From the NCBI RefSeq assembly GCF_004361815.1, contig NZ_SNWA01000001.1:496001-560000 (forward strand): a stretch of DNA of 64,000 bases, given 5' to 3'. The position numbers were made by a program, and so were the translations under genes. The DNA is from Paraburkholderia sp. BL10I2N1. Its GTDB lineage: Bacteria > Pseudomonadota > Gammaproteobacteria > Burkholderiales > Burkholderiaceae. Under the pieces are notes generated by a model. It did not search any database. It saw only the letters and a list, made by a program, of their open reading frames with translations, and had not been told where the DNA came from. Of this stretch, positions 28,285 to 36,989 are shown one piece after another. How positions within the stretch are numbered: position 1 is the stretch's first letter; each line of letters opens with the position of its first letter.

Positions 28285-29487
28285 ATGGCTGACGAGAGCA
28301 CAACAAATCCGCGGCTTGGCCGATTCGTCGAAACCGCCGTAGGCGGTGAAATCGCGCGCGCATTCGTGCCGCCGCCCCTTCCCCCCGAACCACCGATCGA
28401 CGTGTTGAGTCTACTCGACCGACTTAGCCTTGCCGAGCGGGCGGTCGGGCGGCTGGACGGCATCACGATGCTTCTCCCTCGCCAGGAGCTTTTCCTCTAC
28501 ATGTATGTGCGCAAGGAGGCTGTTCTTTCGTCCCAGATCGAAGGCACCCAGTCCACCCTGACCGATCTGCTTCGTTTCGAAACCGAGGCACAGGCCGGCC
28601 AGCCCATCGACGACATCCGCGAGGTGTCGAACTACGTCGACGCAATGATGTATGGGCTGGACCGGCTCCAGGAGTTGCCGCTTTCCCTGCGGTTAATCCG
28701 CGAGATGCATGCGCGCCTGCTGCAAAGTGGGCGGGGCGGCACCAAAAGCCCCGGCGAGTTCCGCAGATCCCAGAACTGGATCGGCGGGACCCGACCCGGG
28801 AACGCCCTATATGTGCCGCCGCCCGTGGACGAGCTCGACACCAGTCTGGATGCACTTGAAAAGTTCATGCATGAGGACCGCTCGCGCTTGCCGGCGCTTA
28901 TCAAGGCCGGGCTTCTTCATGTCCAGTTCGAGACGATCCACCCGTTTCTTGACGGCAACGGCCGCATTGGCCGGCTGCTCGTAACCCTATTCCTCAATGT
29001 GCACGGGGTATTGCGCTCGCCGCTCCTCTACCTGAGCCTCTACCTCAAGACGCACCGAGCGGATTACTATCGGCTCCTCCAGGAGGTTCGTGAGCGCGGT
29101 GCCTGGGAAGCTTGGCTCGAATTCTTTCTCGCCGGTGTCGCCGAGACCGCAAACCAGGCATTTGATGCTGCAACACGGATCGTCGGCCTGTTCAAGGACG
29201 ATCGGGAGCGGATCACCGCGGAGAGCGAGCGAGCCGGATCGGCCTTGCGCGTCCATGACCTGCTTCAACAGAATCCATTCCTCACTGCCAACCTGCTCGT
29301 TGAACGTACAGGCCTCACTGCGCCTACGGTCAACGCCGCGCTTGCTGACCTGGAACGGCTCGGTGTGGTGGAGGAAGTAACGGGCCGCCGACGCGGGCGC
29401 GTGTTCGGCTACCGGCGTTATCTCGCCATCCTTGGCGAAGGCACTGACCCGCTTCCCGCTCCACAGAACCCGACTTCAGACGAGTAG
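28285..29487 (+). CDS. Fic-family protein (AMPylase-type) with C-terminal winged helix
   Basis: A 400-residue protein. The catalytic Fic motif HPFLDGNGRIGR is complete at residues 219-230. An N-terminal inhibitory helix with S-x3-E-G (S82 to G87, in LSSQIEGTQ) makes it an autoinhibited class II Fic enzyme. Residues about 310-370 form a winged-helix DNA-binding domain (LTANLLVERTGLTAPTVNAALADLERLG). Such proteins transfer AMP to a target; the target is unknown. No antitoxin gene is adjacent, consistent with internal inhibition. It sits in DNA that replaced part of a sugar operon. Confidence 0.93.
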   Translation: MADESTTNPRLGRFVETAVGGEIARAFVPPPLPPEPPIDVLSLLDRLSLAERAVGRLDGITMLLPRQELFLYMYVRKEAVLSSQIEGTQSTLTDLLRFETEAQAGQPIDDIREVSNYVDAMMYGLDRLQELPLSLRLIREMHARLLQSGRGGTKSPGEFRRSQNWIGGTRPGNALYVPPPVDELDTSLDALEKFMHEDRSRLPALIKAGLLHVQFETIHPFLDGNGRIGRLLVTLFLNVHGVLRSPLLYLSLYLKTHRADYYRLLQEVRERGAWEAWLEFFLAGVAETANQAFDAATRIVGLFKDDRERITAESERAGSALRVHDLLQQNPFLTANLLVERTGLTAPTVNAALADLERLGVVEEVTGRRRGRVFGYRRYLAILGEGTDPLPAPQNPTSDE

Positions 29488-29625
29488 CGCCCCCAAAAGC
29501 GTCAACAAGTCGCTCCCGGTCTTGTGGGACGGGCGCCCGTTATGCCGCGGATGCCCGAACTGAAGCGCAACGCAGCTGTAGACGGTAGATTTACGACAGG
29601 CAAAAGCCAGTACAGGACTAGCATC

Positions 29626-30009
29626 ATGAAAGAGTACAACCCCGAGTGCGCGCCCGAACCTGAATCATGGCTTGACCTTGACGAGCAGGAGCGAATTGCT
29701 CTCGTCGAGGCATATCACCGCGTCACCCGCAGCAAACTTCCCAACGTCACGGCACACGCCGCGCTACACGCGATCGTCGAAAACCAGATCGCGCTGAACC
29801 TTGAACCCGTGGTCCGGGCGATGGATCGCCTCGGGAAAGAAGGACTTTCGCGACACGACGCTGTTCACGCGATCGGCTCAGTCGTCGCAGAGCATCTGTT
29901 TGATATTTTGAAGACGGATCAGAACGACGATGCTGCGACTTCTCAAGCACGTTATTACGCGGCGGTGGAGCGCTTGACCGCCGCGAGTTGGCGCAAAGGT
30001 GCGCCCTGA
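29626..30009 (+). CDS. Conserved-type hypothetical protein, first of a coupled pair
   Basis: A 127-residue soluble protein starting MKEYNPECAPEPESWLDLDE. Its sequence is helical, with a central HAALHAIVENQIALNLEP and SRHDAVHAIGSVVAEHL. The regularly placed His residues might bind metal, but I cannot assign a function. The stop TGA shares its last base with the start of the following gene (TGATG), indicating translational coupling. I have seen similar two-gene pairs in proteobacterial accessory DNA, but give no family name. Confidence 0.75.
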   Translation: MKEYNPECAPEPESWLDLDEQERIALVEAYHRVTRSKLPNVTAHAALHAIVENQIALNLEPVVRAMDRLGKEGLSRHDAVHAIGSVVAEHLFDILKTDQNDDAATSQARYYAAVERLTAASWRKGAP

Positions 30010-30380
30010 TGCCGATACCATCCAAGCTGCAACCGTGGTTCGAAGCGAGGCAGCGCTTCAGGTTGAGCCATACCCATGTTCAGATGGCTCGCGAACTGGG
30101 ATTGAATCCCCGAAAATTCGGATCGCTGGCTAACGGGCAGCAGGAACCGTGGAAGCGCCCCCTCGCGGAATTTATTGCGCATTGTTATTGCAAGCGCTTT
30201 GGTCGTACTACGCCAGAACACGTGCAATCTCTGGAAGAAGTCGTGAAGCGTGCGGAAGGGCGGCGCAGCGAGCGGCGGGAAAGAAAAACGAACAGAGCGG
30301 TTCCACCGACAGGGCCGCAACGTAGCGATGACGGATCGAGCGCAAAGTTGCCAGACCTCTGCCCACGTGGCGGTGAATAG
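30009..30380 (+). CDS. Hypothetical protein, second of the coupled pair
   Basis: A 123-residue protein. The first 80 residues are conserved-looking (LQPWFEARQRFRLSHTHVQMARELGLNP segment, then QEPWKRPLAEFIAHCY), with an HTH-like AHVQMARELG stretch that may bind DNA. The C-terminal 40 residues are basic and probably disordered. Its start overlaps the stop of the upstream gene by one base. Function unknown. Confidence 0.7.
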   Translation: MPIPSKLQPWFEARQRFRLSHTHVQMARELGLNPRKFGSLANGQQEPWKRPLAEFIAHCYCKRFGRTTPEHVQSLEEVVKRAEGRRSERRERKTNRAVPPTGPQRSDDGSSAKLPDLCPRGGE

Positions 30381-30563
30381 GGTACGAACGGAATGGACAT
30401 GACGACTGTCTGGGTGGGCGACGTCGCCCAGTTGCGCCCAGGCTGCTTCTACTTTTACTTTCACCATCGACTCCTGCGACCGGCCGATGCAGTACTTGGC
30501 CGACTCGTCGAACGTGATCGACACACACGAGCGGTCCGTGAAAGCGAACGCCGGAGGTCTAGA

Positions 30564-32507
30564 CCGAGCTTTGACTTCTCAAATAGCCGGAATCCGCATC
30601 AGTGCAGGGTTTCGGCTATTTTCTGGGACTATCATGTAGCCATGTAAGTTAGTATTTTTATATTGACTTTCGGTGATTATTTGCTTTAATCAGTGTTCAT
30701 GTATATCGAACACGTCCCCAACCGCAACTCACCGCCCGCCATCCTGTTGCGCGAGTCCTTCCGCGACGGCAACAAGGTGAAGAAGCGCACCCTGGCCAAC
30801 CTCTCATCGCTGCCCGCCGAGGTCATCGAAGGACTGAAGGTGCTGCTGCGCGGTGGCGTCGCAGTGCCCTCGGCTGAAGAGGCCTTCGTGATCGAGCGCA
30901 GCCTGCCGCACGGACATGTGGCCGCGGTGCTGGGCGCGGCGCGTGCCTGCGGCGCCGAGCAGTGGTTTGCGGCTGCACCGGCCGCGCTGCGCGCGATGCT
31001 CATGGCGCTGCTGGTGGCGCGGGTGGTGTCTCCCGCTTCGAAGCTGGCCACCCATCGCATGTTGCGCGACGAGACCGCGACCCACTCGCTGTCGCGGCTG
31101 CTGAAGCTGGGCGAGGTTGACCTCGGACAGGTCTATACCGCGCTCGACTGGCTGGGCGAGGCCCAGGAAGACATCGAGAAGCGGCTGGCGCGCAAGCATC
31201 TGGCCGGCAGCATGCTGGTGCTCTATGACCTCACGTCCACGTGGGTGACCGGAGACTGCTGCGAGCTTGCCGCGCGCGGCTACAGCCGCGATGGCAAGCG
31301 CGACGATCCGCAGATCGTGTTCGGGCTGGTTTGCACTCCTGAAGGCTGTCCGGTGGCCGTCGAGGTGTTTGCCGGCAACACCGCCGATCCGGCTACCGTG
31401 GCCTCGCAGGTGGAGAAACTGCGGGACCGCTATGGCATCGGCAAGATCGCCTGGGTGGGCGACCGGGGCATGCTCACGCAGGCGCGCATCGACACGGTAT
31501 TGCGCCCGGCGGGGCTGGACTGGGTGAGCAGCCTGCGCGCGCCGCAGGTGAGCGCGCTTGCCCAGGAGAAGGGGCCTTTCCAGCCCTCGCTGTTTGACGA
31601 GCGCAACCTGCTGGAGCTGACCAGTGAGGCGTTCCCCGGTGAGCGGCTCATCGTGTGCCGCAATCCGCTGCTGGCCGAGCAGCGGACCCGCAAACGCGAG
31701 GACTTGCTGCAGGCCACTGAAGCCGAGCTGACGAAGATCGCCGAGGCGACCACGCGTGCCCGCAACCGCCTCAAGGGCGCCGATGCCATTGCCCTGCGCG
31801 TGGGCCGCGTCATCGACCACTACAAGATGGCCAAGCACTTCGAGCTGAGCTTCACCGACGAGGGCTTCACCTGGACGCGCAAGGCCGGTCAGATCCGGCA
31901 GGAAGCGGCGCTCGACGGCCTGTATGTGGTGCGCACCAGCGTGCCCGAACAGGACCTGCCGGCCGAAGCGGCTGTCTCGGCGTACAAGGGCCTGGCGGTC
32001 GTGGAGCGTGCCTTCCGGTCGCTCAAGACAGTCGATCTGAACGTGCGCCCCATATTCCACTGGAACGCCGAGCGTGTACGGGCGCACGTCTTCCTGTGCA
32101 TGCTCGCCTACTACGTCGAATGGCACATGCGCGAGACCTTGAAGCCGATGCTGTTTGACGATGAATACATCGAGCTCGCACGCGCAACCCGGCCCTCGCC
32201 CGTGGCCAAGGCACGACGTTCGGACCAGGCAAAAGCAAAGGATGCCACGCGGCTTGGCGAGGACGGCTTGCCCGTCCATAGCTTCCGCACGCTGCTCGAT
32301 GATCTGGCCACGCTCGCCTACAACGTCTGCCACACATCTCTGAACCCGGACGCAAAGATCGTGATGATCACGCGGCCCACACCCGTTCAGGAAAAGGCCT
32401 TCCGCCTGCTGAACATCAGCCCTGTCTGTACCCAGTAACCGACTCCCCCCGACACGCGTAACCGCGGCAATTCAAGGACCTGCGCGCGCCGCATGCTCAA
32501 AGTTCGG
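30564..32507 (+). mobile_element. IS1634-type (IS4 superfamily) insertion sequence with ends
   Basis: The element is bounded by CCGAGCTTTGA at the left and its inverted counterpart TCAAAGTTCGG at the right (10 of 11 matching). Both sides carry the palindromic hexamer TCTAGA (30558-30563 and 32508-32513), the probable target duplication. The 1.94-kb length fits one transposase gene. A hairpin AAATAGCCG / CGGCTATTT near 30580-30620 lies before the gene, as IS elements often have to block incoming transcription. Confidence 0.8.
30699..32438 (+). CDS. IS1634-family DDE transposase
   Basis: A 579-residue transposase with a complete frame. The catalytic triad appears as YDLTSTWV (first Asp), WVGDRGML (second Asp) and a Y-to-E region VVERAFRSLKTVDL (Glu). 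The N-terminal MYIEHVPNRNSPPAILLRESFRDG is typical of this family. ATG 30699 is chosen; GTG 30693 is in frame. It is presumably active, and its insertion lies inside the segment separating two operon remnants. Confidence 0.93.
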   Translation: MYIEHVPNRNSPPAILLRESFRDGNKVKKRTLANLSSLPAEVIEGLKVLLRGGVAVPSAEEAFVIERSLPHGHVAAVLGAARACGAEQWFAAAPAALRAMLMALLVARVVSPASKLATHRMLRDETATHSLSRLLKLGEVDLGQVYTALDWLGEAQEDIEKRLARKHLAGSMLVLYDLTSTWVTGDCCELAARGYSRDGKRDDPQIVFGLVCTPEGCPVAVEVFAGNTADPATVASQVEKLRDRYGIGKIAWVGDRGMLTQARIDTVLRPAGLDWVSSLRAPQVSALAQEKGPFQPSLFDERNLLELTSEAFPGERLIVCRNPLLAEQRTRKREDLLQATEAELTKIAEATTRARNRLKGADAIALRVGRVIDHYKMAKHFELSFTDEGFTWTRKAGQIRQEAALDGLYVVRTSVPEQDLPAEAAVSAYKGLAVVERAFRSLKTVDLNVRPIFHWNAERVRAHVFLCMLAYYVEWHMRETLKPMLFDDEYIELARATRPSPVAKARRSDQAKAKDATRLGEDGLPVHSFRTLLDDLATLAYNVCHTSLNPDAKIVMITRPTPVQEKAFRLLNISPVCTQ

Positions 32508-32536
32508 TCTAGATCACGCCATCGTCCTAATCTGCA

Positions 32537-32773
32537 TTGAAATCACGGGGATACCGGATACAGCTGACCTATCACGGCGCATCGGACGACTGGCACACAC
32601 AGGCCAATGCCGTGCAGCCGTTCGGCCGGCTGATCGATCCGGCGGAAGCGGCGCGCGCCGTGGCTTTTCTGGCGAGCGCCGAGTCCGGCCTGATGACAGG
32701 GTCGATGGTGAATTTCGATCAATCGGTTTGGGGCGGATTCGACGACCCGCCGCATCCCGCGCAGGCGCTGTAA
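32537..32773 (+). pseudogene. 3' fragment of a sugar-type SDR gene
   Basis: The translated stretch RIQLTYHGASDDW through QPFGRLIDPAEAARAVAFLASAESGLMTGSMVNFDQSVWGG is the C-terminal quarter of a short-chain dehydrogenase, including the late MTGSMVNFDQS segment seen in aldose/polyol dehydrogenases. No TGxxxGxG or YxxxK region precedes it; the frame stops at 32528. The junction is within 40 bases of the IS1634 target site. It is probably the far end of the catabolic operon whose other end is at 27874. Confidence 0.75.
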
Positions 32774-33056
32774 GCGCTCGCCCTTCTCTCCAGCCGGACG
32801 AAACACACCGAGCCCCTCTTATCAGCAAGGCTGTCTGCGTCAAGTTTGATTGAGATCAACCGGGGGCTCCGTGAGGCAGGTCACCATGCGCAGGGTGCCT
32901 GTCCCAATATTGCACATTGTTCTGCTCCAGATTGACACAGGCACAACACGAGACACCTGCTCCATCCCGCAACGTACCAATGTGGCGCAGGACTTGCTTA
33001 TTGATGTGTCACACGGTGACGGCGATACGACCGCACCGAACTGGCAGGAGGAGACA

Positions 33057-35036
33057 ATGCGCGATGACATCTGTCACGCCGCGACCCGATTCGCGCCGCG
33101 AGAGGCCACCTGGCTTACGCCTTCCATACAGCAATCGCACCAGCGCTCGGAAACGTTCGGTCTGAGCGCGTCGATGCGGCCGGACTACGACGTCCTGTCC
33201 ACAGCGGATCTGGCGCTGAAGCTCGAACAGAGCCGCATCCTGTGCGCGCACGCAACGCCGGTCATGGAGACGCTCCATGAGCAGATCGTCAACACGCAAA
33301 GCATGATCGTGCTGACGGACGCCGACGGACTGATTCTGCACTCCATCGGCGACGACGATTTCCTGCGCCGCGCCGAGAAAGTCGCCCTGCGTCCCGGTGC
33401 GAACTGGGCAGAGGACCGGCAGGGGACGAATGCGATCGGCACCGCTATCGCCGAACGCAGTGCCACGGTGGTTCACGGTGACCAGCACTACCTCGCGGCG
33501 AACCGCTTCCTGACCTGTTCCAGCGTTCCGATCCTCGACCCCTATGGCGATCTGATCGGCGTTCTCGATGTCACGGGCGACCATCGCAGCTACCATCAGC
33601 ACACGATGGCGCTCGCGAAAATGTCTGTGCAGATGATCGAAAATCATCTCTTCACCAATACGTTTCGCGAGACGTTACGGATAGCCTTTCATGGCCGCCC
33701 CGAGTTTCTCGGCACCTTGATGGAAGGCATCGTCGCGTTCACGGGCGACGGCCGGTTTCTGTCCGCTAACCGCAGCGCCCAGTTCCAGTTGGGGCTTCCA
33801 CTAAGCGGCCTGCGCGCGCACACGCTGTGCTCGCTCTTCGGCATCAGCGGTACGCAACTGATCGAGCGGCTCGGGGCGAGTCAGGGGCAGCCGCTCTCAC
33901 TTGGCCTGCACAACGGCACGGTTGTCTGCGCCAACGTCGAATTCAAACGACCGGCGCTCACAGGTAGCAACCTGGCGTCCTCCGCGCGCGGCGCCGTGCA
34001 GACCGCGAGCCGTCAAGCGGTGCAGCAGGCACCCGCGCGCCCTGCTCCGCTATCGCGTCTCGCTTATCTGGACACCGGCGATCCGCAGGTCGCCGCCGTC
34101 ATCGCGAAGGTGCGCAAGGTCATCGGCAAGGACATTCCGATCCTGATCACCGGAGAGACGGGCACCGGCAAGGAACTGCTCGCCCAGGCGATTCACAACG
34201 ATTCGCCTCGACAGGCCGGGCCGTTCGTCGCGGTGAATTGCGCATCGATTCCGGAAACGCTGATCGAATCCGAGCTGTTCGGCTATGAGGAAGGCGCGTT
34301 CACCGGCGCGCGGCGCAAGGGCGCGGTCGGCAAACTGCTGCAGGCCAATGGCGGCACGCTGTTTCTCGACGAGATCGGCGACATGCCTTATCCCTTGCAG
34401 GTGCGGCTGTTGCGCGTGCTGCAGGAGCGCCTCGTCAATCCGCTCGGCTCGACGAAGGCGATTCCGGTCGATATCGCACTCGTTTGCGCGACCCACCGCG
34501 ATCTGCGCAAGATGATCGAAGAAAGCAGGTTTCGTGAGGATCTGTACTACCGCCTCAACGGGCTTGTCGTCAAACTGCCGCCGCTGCGCGAACGAACCGA
34601 TCTCGCCAGCGTGGTCGAGAAAATGCTGCAATGCGAGTCACCGCAAGCCGTCAAAGGGCACTTGAGCGTCGCGCCGGAAGTCATGACGCTGTTCGAGCAA
34701 TGCGCATGGCCCGGCAATTTCCGGCAGCTAGGCAATCTGCTGCGTACGGCCGCGGCAATGGTCGATGCGGATGGCGTCATCCGGCACGAGCATCTGCCGG
34801 ACGATTTCTTCGATGATCTCCGGGCCGCGCCAGCCATGACCACGAAGATCGCTGAGCCGGCCGTCCCGCAGGGCGTCCGGCTACAGGACGTCGCCGCCTC
34901 GGCCATCGCGGCGGCACTCGCGCAGCATGGCGGCAACGTGTCCGCTGCGGCGCGTGCGCTAGGGATCTCGCGCAATACGATCTACCGGAAGTGGCCATCG
35001 GCCGCCACGGCAGGCGAAGGCAAGCCGGTTGCCTGA
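33057..35036 (+). CDS. AcoR-like sigma-54-dependent activator
   Basis: A 659-residue enhancer-binding protein. Residues about 60-200 form a GAF domain (LTDADGLILHSIGDD, CSSVPILDPYGDLIGVLDVTG). A PAS-like region follows, then the AAA+ core with GETGTGKE (Walker A), the sigma-54-contacting GAFTGAR loop and FLDEIGDMP (Walker B), and a C-terminal Fis-type HTH (NVSAAARALGISRNTIYRKW). ATG 33057 follows a perfect AGGAGGAG. The group senses small metabolites such as acetoin or aldehydes. No sigma-54 promoter or target operon is obvious next to it. Confidence 0.93.
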   Translation: MRDDICHAATRFAPREATWLTPSIQQSHQRSETFGLSASMRPDYDVLSTADLALKLEQSRILCAHATPVMETLHEQIVNTQSMIVLTDADGLILHSIGDDDFLRRAEKVALRPGANWAEDRQGTNAIGTAIAERSATVVHGDQHYLAANRFLTCSSVPILDPYGDLIGVLDVTGDHRSYHQHTMALAKMSVQMIENHLFTNTFRETLRIAFHGRPEFLGTLMEGIVAFTGDGRFLSANRSAQFQLGLPLSGLRAHTLCSLFGISGTQLIERLGASQGQPLSLGLHNGTVVCANVEFKRPALTGSNLASSARGAVQTASRQAVQQAPARPAPLSRLAYLDTGDPQVAAVIAKVRKVIGKDIPILITGETGTGKELLAQAIHNDSPRQAGPFVAVNCASIPETLIESELFGYEEGAFTGARRKGAVGKLLQANGGTLFLDEIGDMPYPLQVRLLRVLQERLVNPLGSTKAIPVDIALVCATHRDLRKMIEESRFREDLYYRLNGLVVKLPPLRERTDLASVVEKMLQCESPQAVKGHLSVAPEVMTLFEQCAWPGNFRQLGNLLRTAAAMVDADGVIRHEHLPDDFFDDLRAAPAMTTKIAEPAVPQGVRLQDVAASAIAAALAQHGGNVSAAARALGISRNTIYRKWPSAATAGEGKPVA

Positions 35037-35092
35037 AGGCGCATTCCCTTCATTCATTCACGCATTCACGCATTCGCCCACGTAAAAAGGCC

Positions 35093-35125
35093 CGGCCGCC
35101 GCTACGGGTGTGCGACAGGCGGCCG
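35093..35125. terminator. Hairpin between convergent genes
   Basis: An 8-bp stem CGGCCGCC / GGCGGCCG separated by 17 bases lies between the convergent activator and PAS genes. No T run follows on the plus strand, so it is a candidate bidirectional barrier rather than a textbook terminator. Confidence 0.45.
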
Positions 35126-35151
35126 CCAGGCAAGGGAGTCGTCAGCAACCA

Positions 35152-35583
35152 TCAGGCGCTGACTCGCACTTCCAGTTCGGCGAGACGTTTGCGCAGGTTC
35201 CGGTCCTCCAGGAAACGGGTCGTCTCGTCGCGGATAACCGCGACGATTCCCGTCAGCTCTTGCTGAGGCGAATGGAGCAACGCGACGCTGAAGGCGATCG
35301 ACAACGAACGTCCGTCCTTATGTATCGCCGGCACGCGCAACACGTCCGTGCCGTAGCGCGTTTCACCGGAGGCCATCGTTTTCTGATACCCATCCCAGTG
35401 ACGCCCGCGCAGGCGCTCTGGAATGATCAGGTCGAGCGATTGACCGAGTGCCTCCTCCTCGGTGAAGCCGAACATCCGCGTGGCTGCGGCATTCCACAGC
35501 GTGATGCTGCCGCCCTTGTCCGAAATAATGACCGCATCGCCGATCACGGCGACCAACTGTCGATAGTCGATGGCTACTTGCAT
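35152..35583 (-). CDS. PAS-domain sensor protein
   Basis: A 143-residue protein consisting of one PAS domain (LVAVIGDAVIISDKGGSITLWNAAATRMFG) with the usual GxS-L-LIPERLRGRHW core, followed by a short coiled coil (DRNLRKRLAELEVRV). There is no output domain, so it probably acts through a partner. ATG 35583 is one option; GTG 35616 adds 11 residues. It is transcribed in the same direction as frc and oxc and lies just beyond frc, so it may sense redox or a ligand for the oxalate pathway. Confidence 0.88.
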   Translation of the reverse strand: MQVAIDYRQLVAVIGDAVIISDKGGSITLWNAAATRMFGFTEEEALGQSLDLIIPERLRGRHWDGYQKTMASGETRYGTDVLRVPAIHKDGRSLSIAFSVALLHSPQQELTGIVAVIRDETTRFLEDRNLRKRLAELEVRVSA

Positions 35584-35702
35584 GACATGGCCCGAGGTGG
35601 GAAAGCTTTCGTTCACTTGAGAACAGCGCCCGTGTGGGGCGCTGTTCGGGCAGGCTCCGCAGATGCCGCGGGCAGATTAGACGTTGCTACCAGCTTGCGC
35701 CG

Positions 35703-36953
35703 TCAGACCACTTTCGATTCGCGCATGTTCAGGATCTGATCCCTGGTGTAGCCGAGACTCGCCAGCACTTCCTCCGTGTGTTCGCCGAGCAAGGGCGACG
35801 CGGTAATTTCAGGCTTCAGATCCGAGAACTTGATCGGGCTCCCCACCGTCAGATAGGCCCCGCGTTCCTTGTGCGGTACTTCGGCGATCGTGCCGCTCGC
35901 GCGCAGCGACGGATCGTTCGCGAGTTCCTTCATCGACAGAACCGGCGAGCACGGGATATCGAACTTGCGCAGGATATCCACGGCTTCGAACTTGGTCTTG
36001 TCGGCGAGCCACGCCTCGATCGTCTCGAAGATCTCGAAGATGTGCGGCTGGCGCGCCTCCGCCGTCTTGTAGGCGGGGTCGTCGATCCATTCGGGCTTGC
36101 CGAGCGCACGGCAGATCGGCTCCCACGCGTGACCCTGCACGGTGAAGTAGATATACGCGTTCGGATCCGTTTCCCATCCCTTGCACTTGAGCACCCAGCC
36201 CGGCTGGCCGCCACCGCCGGCGTTGCCGCCGCGCGGCACCACGTCGCTGAACGTGCCATGCGGATACTGCGGATATTCCTCGAGGTAGCCGACCCGGTCC
36301 AGACGCTGCTGGTCGCGCAGCTTGACGCGGCAGAGATTCAGCACGCTGTCCTGCATCGACACGGCGACCTTCTGGCCTTTGCCGGTTTTGTCCCGGCCGA
36401 TCAGCGCCGTCAGAATGCCGATGGCCAGATGCATGCCCGTGTTGCTGTCGCCGAGGGCGGCGGCGCTGACGGTCGGCGGGCCGTCCCAGAAGCCGGTGGT
36501 CGATGCCGCGCCGCCCGCGCATTGCGCAACGTTCTCGTAGACCTTCAGATCGTCATAGTGGTGGCCGTCACTGAAGCCCTTTACCGACGCGACGATCATC
36601 TTCGGATTCAGTTCTTTCAGACGCTCCCACGAAAAGCCCATCCGGTCGAGTGCACCCGGGCCGAAGTTCTCGACCAGCACATCCGATTCCCTGATCAGCT
36701 TTTCGAGCACTTCCTTGCCTTCCGGCTTCTTGGTGTCGAGCGTCAACGAACGCTTGTTGCTGTTGAGCATCGTGAAGTAGAGCGCGTCGACGCCCGGAAT
36801 GTCGCGCAACTGGCTGCGCGTCACGTCGCCCGCGCCGGGACGCTCGACCTTGATCACGTCCGCGCCGAACCAGGCCAGCATCTGGGTACAGGCAGGACCG
36901 GCCTGCACGTGGGTGAAGTCGATAATCTTGATGCCATCGAGGGGTTTGCTCAC
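35703..36953 (-). CDS. frc: Formyl-CoA:oxalate CoA-transferase
   Basis: A 416-residue class III CoA-transferase. It opens with [22 protein letters not shown], and the catalytic Asp is in [15 protein letters not shown] glycine-rich loop, [11 protein letters not shown], matches the mobile tetraglycine loop of Frc. It moves CoA from formyl-CoA to oxalate, making oxalyl-CoA for Oxc. It lies 36 bases after oxc on the same strand, so the two form an operon for oxalate breakdown. Confidence 0.96.
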   Translation of the reverse strand: MSKPLDGIKIIDFTHVQAGPACTQMLAWFGADVIKVERPGAGDVTRSQLRDIPGVDALYFTMLNSNKRSLTLDTKKPEGKEVLEKLIRESDVLVENFGPGALDRMGFSWERLKELNPKMIVASVKGFSDGHHYDDLKVYENVAQCAGGAASTTGFWDGPPTVSAAALGDSNTGMHLAIGILTALIGRDKTGKGQKVAVSMQDSVLNLCRVKLRDQQRLDRVGYLEEYPQYPHGTFSDVVPRGGNAGGGGQPGWVLKCKGWETDPNAYIYFTVQGHAWEPICRALGKPEWIDDPAYKTAEARQPHIFEIFETIEAWLADKTKFEAVDILRKFDIPCSPVLSMKELANDPSLRASGTIAEVPHKERGAYLTVGSPIKFSDLKPEITASPLLGEHTEEVLASLGYTRDQILNMRESKVV

Positions 36954-36989
36954 TTGATATCTCCTGGGTTGGCTGGAGTTTGGCTGGAC

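Noticed and set aside
30804..32333. 509-codon frame antisense to the IS1634 transposase
   Set aside because: The forward frame has DDE motifs and family ends; the reverse has none.
35050..35080. Short CATTCA-type repeats after the sigma-54 activator
   Set aside because: Only a few imperfect units in a short intergenic gap; probably slippage without function.
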